Assembly: GCF_006148925.1 (NCBI RefSeq)
Contig: NZ_VAWB01000001.1
Coordinates: forward strand, 1,764,001 to 1,828,000
DNA: 64,000 nucleotides
Direction of reading: 5' to 3'
From: Hyunsoonleella aestuarii
Lineage (GTDB): Bacteria; Bacteroidota; Bacteroidia; Flavobacteriales; Flavobacteriaceae
Part shown: piece by piece, positions 8,791 through 15,813 of the stretch
How the letters are laid out: every line of letters begins with the position of its first letter
Position numbering within the stretch: position 1 is the stretch's first letter
Position numbers and translations under genes: made by a program
The notes under the pieces: generated by a model
The model's input: only the letters and a program-made list of their open reading frames with translations
Database searches by the model: none
Told to the model about the DNA's origin: nothing

Positions 8791-9165
8791 TTATAGTTCA
8801 GCCGTTTCAGGGCTAATTAAAGTTGCAACTTCGTTTACAGAATTTGCAGGAAATCCACCTCTTTTTGCATGCTCCTCAATTAATTCTTTATTCTCTGCTT
8901 TGTATACGCAGTAAACTTTATCTCCTGTAACATAGCTATGTTGCCATTCAATCTTTGGCCCCATTTCTTTTATAACTGTACATGATGTTTGAGATATTCC
9001 TTTTAGTTGTTCTGGTGTTAAGTTTCCAGCTCCTGGAATAATACGTTCAATTACATAAGTTTTCATAGTGTCACTGTTTTTAATTGCTGTTTGAATTTGT
9101 TGTTGTGCTTGTGAATAATTGAATGTAAACACAACTAGAACTAAAAATAATTTCATTGTTTTCAT
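8791..9165 (-). CDS. Exported DUF4242 (nickel-binding-like) protein
   Basis: About 125 residues from the start at 9165 (MKTMKLFLVLVVFTF), chosen because it gives a signal peptide ending near SQAQ; a longer in-frame ATG at 9216 would bury it. The mature part is one DUF4242 domain: KTYVIERIIPGAGNLT, EWQHSYVTGDKVYCVY and EHAKRGGFPANSV are typical. Members of this family form small ferredoxin-like dimers, and one Streptomyces member (SCO4226) binds nickel. It precedes, on the same strand, the regulator that carries the same domain at its N-terminus, suggesting a sensor/secreted-partner pair (inference). Confidence 0.82.
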   Translation of the reverse strand: MKTMKLFLVLVVFTFNYSQAQQQIQTAIKNSDTMKTYVIERIIPGAGNLTPEQLKGISQTSCTVIKEMGPKIEWQHSYVTGDKVYCVYKAENKELIEEHAKRGGFPANSVNEVATLISPETAEL

Positions 9166-9270
9166 TGTAAGAGTTTTAAATATTAATAATTCAAAACTAA
9201 TGCAGTTTATGATCAATCAATTATACTTTTGGTCCAAAAAATCACAATTTTGGTTCAATGACTTCTCAGC

Positions 9271-9402
9271 TTGCAGGTTACGTGTTCGTGTATTGTTACT
9301 TGCGTTGGTTAGCTCTAAGTTAATAAAAGAAAACCAACCAGAGGAAATTTCTTGGGAATTTCCAATTAGGTTAGAATAAGCGATTAAATAGACGTTTTTA
9401 GC
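9271..9402 (-). repeat. attC-like imperfect palindrome (degenerate), upstream of DUF4242 gene
   Basis: Minus-strand opening arm AAAACGTCTATTTAATCGCT (near 9402) resembles the arm of the 15.7-kb element (ACAACGTATGTAATTCATTGC). The closing arm CAATACACGAACACGTAACC ends near 9273 and resembles the closing arm at 7.5 kb. An inner hairpin around GGAAATTCCC...GGAAATTTCC replaces the usual central stem. It fills most of the 285-bp gap between the DUF4242 start and the DoxX-like gene; nothing else is seen there. Confidence 0.45.
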
Positions 9403-9450
9403 TTCTGTTTTTTAAATATTTACAGAGTAGATGTTCTATATTTCAATTAA

Positions 9451-9798
9451 TCAGGTCGTTAAATTTGTTGATGTATAAAAAATATATGAATTCAAGGTCA
9501 TATAAAATAAAGCAGGTAATGAAATCCAAATGCTATCTTTTAGCTTTATTCTTACAATGAGCCCAACGAACATTAGTAATGCTAGACCGAGGGATGAAAT
9601 CATTAGAATAAAATTAAACTTAAGACCTACCAATAGGCCAAAAGCTCCAATGATTTCTAATAAAACGATTGTTAATCCTATTTTTTCTAAACCAAACCGT
9701 TTAAATTCGTTTTTCATATGAGGTGCATTAAAATATGAAAAAGCATATAACAAAAAAGATAAACTTGATACTAAAATACATATTGTAACTAAATACAT
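9451..9798 (-). CDS. DoxX-like four-helix membrane protein (second of pair)
   Basis: Protein of 115 residues with four hydrophobic segments (about 1-20, 42-62, 64-86, 92-110). The FNAPHMKNEFKRFGL motif after helix 1 and GLLVGLKFNF after helix 2 match the DoxX/DoxX-like family found in many flavobacteria. It starts 5 nt after the stop of a second DoxX-like gene, so the two are certainly co-transcribed and may form a hetero-oligomer. Biochemical role unknown; the family is linked only loosely to quinone or thiol redox. Confidence 0.72.
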   Translation of the reverse strand: MYLVTICILVSSLSFLLYAFSYFNAPHMKNEFKRFGLEKIGLTIVLLEIIGAFGLLVGLKFNFILMISSLGLALLMFVGLIVRIKLKDSIWISLPALFYMTLNSYIFYTSTNLTT

Positions 9799-9803
9799 AT
9801 TTA

Positions 9804-10139
9804 TTAAATTGATGAATAAGCTATAAAAATACTCAGAAAAAAAAGAATTAGCGATGGTAAATGTTTGATAAATGGATTATTAATTTTGAAATGAAAATAT
9901 TGAGCACCTATCATTAATATACTCATAAGAATAGATGGAATAAGAACTAATGAGGGATGCCAAATACCTACAACAAGCAATGTAGCTAAAGAGATTTTAG
10001 TTGTTCCTACAATGTTTCGAGTTAAATCACTTAGGCCAAACTGTTCGAATTCTTTTAAGACATTATGAAACCTAAAAGTCCAAACATATACGACAGATAT
10101 TGCAACAGTAATTTGTGATAAATTTATTAAGTTTTCCAT
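9804..10139 (-). CDS. DoxX-like four-helix membrane protein (first of pair)
   Basis: Protein of 111 residues with four hydrophobic segments and the DoxX-like signature RFHNVLKEFEQFGL after helix 1, then LVVGIWHPSL in place of the GLLVGLKFN of its neighbour. Similar fold and length to the gene 5 nt downstream, but clearly diverged, so the pair is an old duplication or a conserved two-gene unit. Together they sit between two attC-like palindromes as one cassette-like unit. Function unknown. Confidence 0.7.
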   Translation of the reverse strand: MENLINLSQITVAISVVYVWTFRFHNVLKEFEQFGLSDLTRNIVGTTKISLATLLVVGIWHPSLVLIPSILMSILMIGAQYFHFKINNPFIKHLPSLILFFLSIFIAYSSI

Positions 10140-10246
10140 TTTTATTTATTTAATTTTTCCTACTTATAAGTTTTTCGGAACCCGCCTCATTTTTATGAGG
10201 ATTGAAGTAGCCTTTTTAATACTTTTTATAAAGCGCGTTTTATATG

Positions 10247-10386
10247 ATTGGAGCTAAAGCGTTTGTTTATAAATAGTGGCGTATTACAACAACTAATGTA
10301 GCAAATAAAAACCGAATAGAAAATCTGCGGGAATTTTCGTAATTGGACGAGTATTAGCAATTGATTATACGCGTTGTTGTAAGCTG
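10247..10386 (-). repeat. attC-like imperfect palindrome, junction propeller/DoxX pair
   Basis: Minus-strand opening arm CTTACAACAACGCGTATAAT (10364-10383) lies just after the propeller gene stop; closing arm near 10247-10285 includes GTTGTTGTAATACGCC. The central part (GAAAATTCCCGCAGATTTTC hairpin followed by TATTCGGTTTTTATTTGCTA) is nearly the same as in the element at 15.65-15.78 kb, showing that these are copies of one sequence family and not just chance palindromes. The remaining bases to 10139 hold nothing recognisable. Confidence 0.65.
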
Positions 10387-10391
10387 GTTTT

Positions 10392-11489
10392 TTACAGTTC
10401 AAATTTTTCAAATGACTCTCCATTAAATTTGTAAACTCCAGCATTATGCGTTCCAAGCCAAAGAGTGCCTTGGTTGTCGTTATAAATTGAGAAGAGTAAA
10501 ACTTCAGTGTCACCGTCTTTAATAGGATAATGAATTAGCTCATTTTCATTTTTTCTCCAAACACCATTATCGTAAGTTACCATCCACAAGTCTCCCTTAT
10601 TATCTATCGTCATTGACATAAAATACAAACTTTTTAAATTTTTAATTTCAATTCCAAACTCTCGTTGATAATTTATCTGTTTGAGGTCATTAGTTTTTGT
10701 GTTATCGGGCAATATTTTGAATTTGTACTTCGGATTACAAATCCAAATGAATCCATCTTTATCTTCAATAATCGACCGAATTCCGAAGGAACCTCCGTCG
10801 GGTGTTTCTGTTAAATGTTTTTCAAACATCCAACGAATATTATTCCCGTCATATTTATATACACCTAGATTGGAAGTGCCAAACCACATATTACCTTTAG
10901 AGTCTTTATAGATATGATAAACGCCATAAGGATTGTAACTAACATTTGGATTTATTGAATAGAACTTGTCTTCAATTATATTCTTCGGAAATTGTAAATG
11001 ATATAAGTTTTCTCCATCAAATCGATATGGTCCGCTATTGTTCCATCCCATTCTAAACCATAAATCGTTTGGTTCTAATTTCCATTCATTCTTGAAAGAA
11101 CTATTTTCAACTACATTTAGGGTTGTAAATTGTTGACCATCAAATTTGCTTACCCCTTCTGCTGTGTCGAAGTAGATGTTTCCAAATCTATCTTCTTGTA
11201 TTCCCCAAACATTATTTTCAATAAGCTTATCTTTTTCAGTATAAAGAACTAAACTTTTGTCATCATATTTATAAACTCCGTTATCATTACCACCAAACCA
11301 AAGATTATTTTTAGAGTCTTGGAAGATGATTAATATTTTTTTTTCAATTTTCGAAACAGTTTTCCCCAGCGCAATAGTCTTTTCAGGTGTGTTAAAGTTT
11401 TTTGTTTTGGTTTGGCCGCTGCACGAAAGGATTATAGATAAAATTCCAAAAATTAGAATTACTTTAAATTCTATAATTTTTAAACTCAT
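10392..11489 (-). CDS. Beta-propeller lipoprotein (two-component-regulator propeller repeats)
   Basis: Protein of 365 residues with a lipoprotein signal (lipobox LSC, Cys23 in IILSCSGQT) and then repeated blades of the Reg_prop type, each with a D-x-x-G-x-(L/I)-W-(F/L/M)-G-T pattern: QDSKNNLWFGG, KDSKGNMWFGTSN, EDKDGFIWICN, DNKGDLWMVTYD, DNQGTLWLGTHN. Such propellers form the periplasmic sensor of hybrid two-component systems, but here no histidine kinase follows, so it is a free-standing lipid-anchored binding or sensing protein. Framed by attC-like elements on both sides. Confidence 0.85.
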   Translation of the reverse strand: MSLKIIEFKVILIFGILSIILSCSGQTKTKNFNTPEKTIALGKTVSKIEKKILIIFQDSKNNLWFGGNDNGVYKYDDKSLVLYTEKDKLIENNVWGIQEDRFGNIYFDTAEGVSKFDGQQFTTLNVVENSSFKNEWKLEPNDLWFRMGWNNSGPYRFDGENLYHLQFPKNIIEDKFYSINPNVSYNPYGVYHIYKDSKGNMWFGTSNLGVYKYDGNNIRWMFEKHLTETPDGGSFGIRSIIEDKDGFIWICNPKYKFKILPDNTKTNDLKQINYQREFGIEIKNLKSLYFMSMTIDNKGDLWMVTYDNGVWRKNENELIHYPIKDGDTEVLLFSIYNDNQGTLWLGTHNAGVYKFNGESFEKFEL

Positions 11490-11518
11490 TCTCTTTTCTC
11501 TTTGGTTCTTAATTTTCT

Positions 11519-11750
11519 GCTTGCTTACAACAGTCTTATATATGTTTAGTTGCGTGTATGGTATGTTGCGTCTGGCAGCGAAGCTTTTTTGCGGTCGAAT
11601 TAAGCGGGCGTGAGCCTGCTTAAAATTCCAAGTGGTTAAAAGAGCGAAGCTGTTGCCGCTTATGATTCAATTTAGGAAAGATAGTAATATTATTGTAATC
11701 TTGGAGTCAGTGATTCAGAAGTAGTGAGCTATACACGTTTTTTTGTGTAG
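11519..11750 (-). repeat. attC-like imperfect palindrome (long form), junction PfkB/propeller
   Basis: Minus-strand opening arm AAAACGTGTATAGCTCACTA lies directly after the PfkB stop; the closing arm CATACACGCAACTAAACATA and then GACTGTTGTAAGC lie before the propeller gene. The closing arm closely resembles those at 6.4 and 15.65 kb (CGCAACTAAACATA / CGCAACGAGATCATA). The interior holds a further stem around AAGCAGGCTC...GCCCGCTT. Longest member, about 230 bp; no coding region is evident in this 265-bp gap. Confidence 0.55.
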
Positions 11751-11754
11751 TTTT

Positions 11755-12552
11755 CTATTCTTGTTCAACGCCACCTATAAAATTCAAAATTTTACTAGCA
11801 GCAATCGAACCTTCTATTAATGACTTTTCTATGTCTTTAGTATTCAGCCATTCAATACTAAAAGCTGCTTGAAAAGCGTCTCCACAGCCTGTTGTGTCAA
11901 CAATTTTATTAACTTCAATCGCTTTTTGATAATATCTTTTATTTTCAGAAAGAGCTATACTACCTTTTGCACCTAAAGTCGGCACTATTAGTTTTCCCTT
12001 TTGGGAAGAAAGTTCTTGTAGTTCATCTAGCATTTCTTCTTTACCACTCAGAAAAACAATGTCGATTTTATCTATATGTTCTTTAATGAAATCAATATTA
12101 AAATAGTCTAAAAAGTCAATAACTACTAATTGTTTTTCATTTCGTCTTTTCAACAATTCTTTCAAGTTAGGGTCTCCGGCTGGCATTGCAACAATTCTAC
12201 TGTTAGCTAGTGAATTCCAATCATTTTCTGATAATCTAAATTTATCAAACGCGCCACCATTCCAACTATCTTCTTTAAAGTATCTATCTCCTTTTTCATT
12301 AATGAAAATTTTATTTGACGCAGTTGGTTCGTCAATTTGGTACAATCTAGAACGATTGATGTTTAATTTATCTAATTGATTTTCTATTTGTTTTCCAAAA
12401 CTGTCTTTACCAACGGCACCAATCACTGAGATGTTTTTGTATCCTGAAAGTTTGCATTGAGTCGCAAAGTTTAATGAATTCCCTCCTACATAGACTTTAT
12501 CTAATTCAGGAAATAAGTCTACACAAAATGATGTCAATGCTGTTATTTTCAT
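11755..12552 (-). CDS. PfkB-family carbohydrate kinase (fructoselysine-kinase-like)
   Basis: About 265 residues from the ATG at 12552 (MKITALTSFCVDLFPELDKV); the longer reading to 12612 overlaps the upstream gene and lacks homology. Ribokinase-fold hallmarks: YVGGNSLNFATQ near the N-terminus (sugar-binding GGN) and the ATP/anion-hole motif DTTGCGDAF with the catalytic base Asp225. Nearest in shape to fructoselysine/sugar kinases. It starts 29 nt after the GNAT gene; the two form a two-gene unit between attC-like elements, suggesting a joint pathway. Substrate unknown. Confidence 0.85.
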   Translation of the reverse strand: MKITALTSFCVDLFPELDKVYVGGNSLNFATQCKLSGYKNISVIGAVGKDSFGKQIENQLDKLNINRSRLYQIDEPTASNKIFINEKGDRYFKEDSWNGGAFDKFRLSENDWNSLANSRIVAMPAGDPNLKELLKRRNEKQLVVIDFLDYFNIDFIKEHIDKIDIVFLSGKEEMLDELQELSSQKGKLIVPTLGAKGSIALSENKRYYQKAIEVNKIVDTTGCGDAFQAAFSIEWLNTKDIEKSLIEGSIAASKILNFIGGVEQE

Positions 12553-12581
12553 TTCTGTAATGTTTTTAATCGAGTCAATTT

Positions 12582-13481
12582 TCAGGCGTGAGATAAAACT
12601 GGAAACCTCCAATAATTATTTTTGAAATAGTTAGCCATACCTTTCATTACAAATAATGTATCTCCTGTTTTTATCAAACTTCTGTCGTAACCAGCCTCAT
12701 CTAATGGGGTAAATCCCAGGATTACTCTTTTTATGGTGTCATTCGTTATTATTTGAATTACGTCGTTTAGTTGGACTGGTTCTTTTGAAAATACATCACT
12801 TAAGTAAAGTGTATTATCTTTAATATCCATAATAATTGCAGTATTGAGTTTTTCGAGGTAATAGATGCTATTTTTCTTATAGGAAGAACAATAAAACATA
12901 ATTAACGATGTATTGTTTTGCATTGATACTTTGGCTATTGGACTTGTGTCGTTTAGGATACTTAGAAACAACTCTCTGTCAAATTTGACATCTATATTGA
13001 GTTTTTTTAAAGATGAATTTAGCGTGTTACTAGTATTTAGCTGTTTCGAATATTGGTATTCATCTATAATCTCGAAATCAAACTTCGGATAAAAATCAAG
13101 AACACTGTCGTTGGCAAATAGATATACAAAATCTGACTGTTCTTTCCATTCATTTATTACGTGCTCCATAATGAACTGGCTAAGACCTTGATGTCGGTAT
13201 TCTTTGTGGGTCATAACAGTACCAATTTGTACACCTACTTTTTTCTCATTTGCGATAATAAACTCCATTTTACTAACCGAAACATTTGATATCACTTTTT
13301 TTTTATGCAATAATGAATAAGGAATGTAATTGTCATTCCAGTAACCATTTAAATACCAATTTTCGAAGTTGAATTCAAATATGGCCTGAGTCAAATCATT
13401 GAAACTCGCTCTAATTTCTGGTTTGTATTTAAAATCTTTTACAAACCCATAGTTTGTGTTGTTGACTTCTATAAGTTCCAT
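12582..13481 (-). CDS. GNAT-family N-acetyltransferase (Eis-like)
   Basis: Protein of 299 residues with an N-terminal GNAT fold: beta4 GVQIGTVMTHKEYRHQGLSQ carries the V-x-x-x-x-x-x-x-R-x-x-G-x-(A/S) acetyl-CoA loop (YRHQGLSQFIM), followed by a YLFANDSVLDFYPKFDFE strand typical of beta5-alpha4. The C-terminal half (from about 150) is an extra domain as in Eis-type acetyltransferases. Acetylates an unknown amine, possibly the product or substrate of the PfkB kinase encoded 29 nt downstream. Confidence 0.82.
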   Translation of the reverse strand: MELIEVNNTNYGFVKDFKYKPEIRASFNDLTQAIFEFNFENWYLNGYWNDNYIPYSLLHKKKVISNVSVSKMEFIIANEKKVGVQIGTVMTHKEYRHQGLSQFIMEHVINEWKEQSDFVYLFANDSVLDFYPKFDFEIIDEYQYSKQLNTSNTLNSSLKKLNIDVKFDRELFLSILNDTSPIAKVSMQNNTSLIMFYCSSYKKNSIYYLEKLNTAIIMDIKDNTLYLSDVFSKEPVQLNDVIQIITNDTIKRVILGFTPLDEAGYDRSLIKTGDTLFVMKGMANYFKNNYWRFPVLSHA

Positions 13482-13510
13482 AAATATATTTTCTAAAACT
13501 TTTACTCAAA

Positions 13511-13579
13511 TTACACACAACGGTTAGTATATGCACAGTGCGACCATTTATGTAGCACTGTCTTATATAAGTTGTAATC
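13511..13579 (-). repeat. attC-like imperfect palindrome (compact, best fold)
   Basis: Compact 69-bp element just upstream of the GNAT gene. Minus-strand arms: opening GATTACAACTTATATAAGAC, closing GCATATACTAACCGTTGTGT. They pair as ACAAC/GTTGT and TATATaaGaCAGTGC/GCACTGtgCATATA with extra unpaired bases on the closing side, and the tip is a CAGTGC...GCACTG stem-loop. This asymmetric near-perfect hairpin is the closest in form to an integron attC site, although the strict RYYYAAC/GTTRRRY boxes are not exactly matched. Confidence 0.65.
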
Positions 13580-13583
13580 AATT

Positions 13584-14336
13584 TTAAATTACTCCTTCTA
13601 CAGTAAGAAATTTAATTACTTCTTCTCTTTGTAACACATTTGTTTTTATATAATCAAAACTACCATCTGCAAGAGGTACTGAACCCTTTATCTGGAGTGA
13701 TCTAAAAGAACCATCTTTTTGAGGTGTGATTAAAATAATATTTCCATATTCCAGATGAAAAAGCCTCATGTTCACGATTGCAAAGCTACCTTTATCAGGT
13801 GTTGTAAATGCAACAAATTCAACCTTGTTATCTCTTGTAATAAACGATCCCTCACCACCATAATCTGGGTGATTTCTTGAAATGATTCTGGATGTACCTA
13901 AAGCGAAATTATTAGTATCAACAGTGTCTATGACTGTAATAACAGTAAAAAAAGCGGTATTTCGTTGTTCTTCTTTATAAAATGGACTATTGCCTATATG
14001 AAAACTGCAAAACACAATTTCCTTATCTTTCATGGTAATCCTATAATCCGGTAAAGATCGAGCCATTCGATTATTAATTTCCCCACCTCCTCTGTAGTTA
14101 AAGCCAAACAGACTATTGTAATGAGGGACGGGGAAAGCGCCAAACCTAATAGGTTCACGTTCACTTATTGGCTCAATATCGCCTTTCATTCGCTCCATAT
14201 CCCATAATTCAGGATTTTTGATGTTTTCAACTTGTTTTAAACGAATCTCTTCTAGCGTTTTAGATCCTATATCTTGCGCAAACGAATAAGTATAATTTAA
14301 CACAAGCAGTGCAATAAGAAATGTAATTTGTTTCAT
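13584..14336 (-). CDS. Exported protein of unknown function
   Basis: Protein of 250 residues with a clear signal peptide (MKQITFLIALLVLNYTYSFA, cleavage after FAQ). The mature part is mixed alpha/beta with a glycine- and aromatic-rich section (HYNSLFGFNYRGGGEINNRM) and several long beta-strand-like stretches (AFFTVITVIDTV, GNIILITPQKDGSF). No catalytic motif recognised and I cannot name the family. It lies between two attC-like elements and is therefore cassette-like. Confidence 0.7.
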   Translation of the reverse strand: MKQITFLIALLVLNYTYSFAQDIGSKTLEEIRLKQVENIKNPELWDMERMKGDIEPISEREPIRFGAFPVPHYNSLFGFNYRGGGEINNRMARSLPDYRITMKDKEIVFCSFHIGNSPFYKEEQRNTAFFTVITVIDTVDTNNFALGTSRIISRNHPDYGGEGSFITRDNKVEFVAFTTPDKGSFAIVNMRLFHLEYGNIILITPQKDGSFRSLQIKGSVPLADGSFDYIKTNVLQREEVIKFLTVEGVI

Positions 14337-14355
14337 TATTAAGTATTTTTAAATT

Positions 14356-14492
14356 GATTACAACGGTTTCGCATAACCATTAGTTACATGTTTTAAGTTA
14401 TTATTTTTCGGTTAAGCACTGACGCTCGTAATTCGGAGTGGATTAGGATGTAGTCGAATCCGCCGTAATTGCGGTTATACATTGTTGGCATT
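14356..14492 (-). repeat. attC-like imperfect palindrome overlapping the RDD gene's stop
   Basis: Minus-strand opening arm GCCAACAATGTATAACC contains the last codons ANNV and stop TAA of the RDD gene. Closing arm GGTTATGCGAAACCGTTGTA (14357-14377). Arms pair as ATAACC/GGTTAT and ACAA/TTGT with a 6-base bulge on the closing side, the same asymmetry as at 7.5 kb. Inner stem around CGCAATTACGGCGG. No other content in the 138-bp gap. Confidence 0.6.
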
Positions 14493-14954
14493 AGTTTTTA
14501 TTACTAGTGTGTTTGATAGTTTGTCATGAAGACCATTTTTTGAAAACAAAAAGCAAAGAATATCTATCGGGATTAATCTTGAAATTGTTCTTATAACGAT
14601 TATTGGGAACGTAATCTCACCTCCATATTTACTAATTACTTTAGTTCTCGTTAAAAACTTCCCAAAGGTTCTTTGAAAAGAAAATTCCAGTATACAATAA
14701 TACGCCAAATAGAGAATCAGACCTAAAGATATACTATATATATAATTTATTAAATATGAACGAAATCTGAAAAAATAAAGATCAAAAATGTAGGCGAATG
14801 ATAAGTAAAGTATTAACCAAACAAACGTATCAATAATAAAATTTAATAGTCGAATTATCGATTTTGCTGAACTACCTGAGAGATCATTTTCACTTTTTAA
14901 ACGTTTATCCATTCTTAGAAATAATTTGTTTTTTTCTTTTCTACTAAAGTCCAT
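14475..14954 (-). CDS. RDD-family membrane protein
   Basis: Protein of 159 residues with three hydrophobic segments. The RDD signature residues are visible: Arg and Asp in IIRLLNFIIDTF (helix 1), the SFQRTFGKFLTRTKVI segment after helix 2, and RLIPID...GLHDKLSNT near the C-terminus. RDD proteins are of poorly defined transport or stress function. It ends within an attC-like element; about 220 bp upstream hold another, more degenerate one. Confidence 0.8.
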   Translation of the reverse strand: MDFSRKEKNKLFLRMDKRLKSENDLSGSSAKSIIRLLNFIIDTFVWLILYLSFAYIFDLYFFRFRSYLINYIYSISLGLILYLAYYCILEFSFQRTFGKFLTRTKVISKYGGEITFPIIVIRTISRLIPIDILCFLFSKNGLHDKLSNTLVIKTNANNV

Positions 14955-14960
14955 TATTAT

Positions 14961-15140
14961 TGGGCATAACAGTTAGGCTAAGCTTAGTGCGGCAGCTAGG
15001 AAATTTTTCGTTTCCGCTAAAGCTTATTGTTTAGTTTTATTTTTTCTTGTCCAAAGCTAAATCCATAAGATTTAGCGACTTCCTAAATATACACAGACCT
15101 TTCGATTAAGCCCTAAAGTCCTTATTACGTTTAGGTTTTG
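14961..15140 (-). repeat. Degenerate palindromic junction element, DUF4440/RDD
   Basis: The 222-bp gap between the RDD start and the DUF4440 stop has a perfect 8-bp hairpin at 15056-15076 (GCTAAATC...GATTTAGC), an opening-arm-like sequence ACCTAAACGTAATAAGGAC on the minus strand, and a closing end TTAGCCTAACTGTTATGCCC before the RDD gene. Ends resemble the other junction elements only weakly, so membership is tentative. Confidence 0.35.
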
Positions 15141-15176
15141 TCTGCTTCTTTTTTTAGCATTACATTAATTGGCCAA

Positions 15177-15629
15177 CTAATGCTCAATTTCATGGGTGTC
15201 CCTAACCTTGCTAAATGTCAAATCCAACAATTTCCAACCAGTTTCTGCCTTTTTATAGATTTCAGTTACTGTAAATTCATTGGATACGTCGTTCCCTCTT
15301 ACGTGAGCAACCAATGTTATTCTATTCCAGAGCACGGCAGTACTATCAAAAATTTCTACTGTGACATCATGAACATCGGCTTGCTTATACCAAATGCTGC
15401 CAGATTCAATTATTTCGAGTTCTCTGTCTTTGTTCCAAGTCCCGCTCATATGAACGAATTTTGACCTGTCATCAAAAAGTCTGTCTAGTTCGTCCACATT
15501 TTTGTCCGCCATCCATGTCCACTTCTTCTGTGAAAGAGTTTTAATTTCATCTTCGGCCTTAGAATCCTGCGAGAATGATAGGCTTGAGCAAGCAATAACT
15601 AATATTAACCCGATAACTGATTTTTTCAT
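15177..15629 (-). CDS. Exported SnoaL/DUF4440-type protein
   Basis: About 150 residues from the ATG at 15629 (MKKSVIGLILVIACSSLSFS), which gives a signal peptide; the in-frame ATG at 15692 lies inside the upstream palindrome. The mature part is a single cone-like alpha+beta domain of the NTF2/SnoaL superfamily, DUF4440 type: helix QKKWTWMADKNVDELDRLF, then DRSKFVHMSGTW, RITLVAHVRGND and TEIYKKAETGWKLLDLTFS. Usually a small-molecule-binding or isomerase-like fold; actual role unknown. Confidence 0.82.
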   Translation of the reverse strand: MKKSVIGLILVIACSSLSFSQDSKAEDEIKTLSQKKWTWMADKNVDELDRLFDDRSKFVHMSGTWNKDRELEIIESGSIWYKQADVHDVTVEIFDSTAVLWNRITLVAHVRGNDVSNEFTVTEIYKKAETGWKLLDLTFSKVRDTHEIEH

Positions 15630-15644
15630 TTCTATATTTTTTAA

Positions 15645-15783
15645 GGTTGCAGACAACGTATCTGTGTATGATCTCGTTGCGTGTTTAAGCACCTAATTTA
15701 GCAAATACAAACCGAATAGAAAATCCGCTAGGATTTTCGTAAGTAAGCAAGAATCAAGCAATGAATTACATACGTTGTTAGCC
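15645..15783 (-). repeat. attC-like imperfect palindrome, junction DUF6090/DUF4440
   Basis: Minus-strand opening arm GGCTAACAACGTATGTAATT (15764-15783), closing arm CATACACAGATACGTTGTCTGC (end about 15647). Outer arms pair as ACAACGTATgT/ACagATACGTTGT. Central hairpin GAAAATCCTAGCGGATTTTC, then CTATTCGGTTTGTATTTGCTAA shared with the 10.3-kb element. One of the clearest members. Confidence 0.65.
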
Positions 15784-15813
15784 TTTCATTATTTTATCTT
15801 TTCTAAAATATTA

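Noticed and set aside
9119-9379. Plus-strand frame in the DUF4242/DoxX gap
   Set aside because: It reads through the signal-peptide region of the DUF4242 gene and a junction palindrome; opposite to all neighbours and no homology recognised.
10226-10513. Minus-strand frame overlapping the propeller stop
   Set aside because: Frame-shifted shadow of the propeller gene continuing into the junction palindrome.
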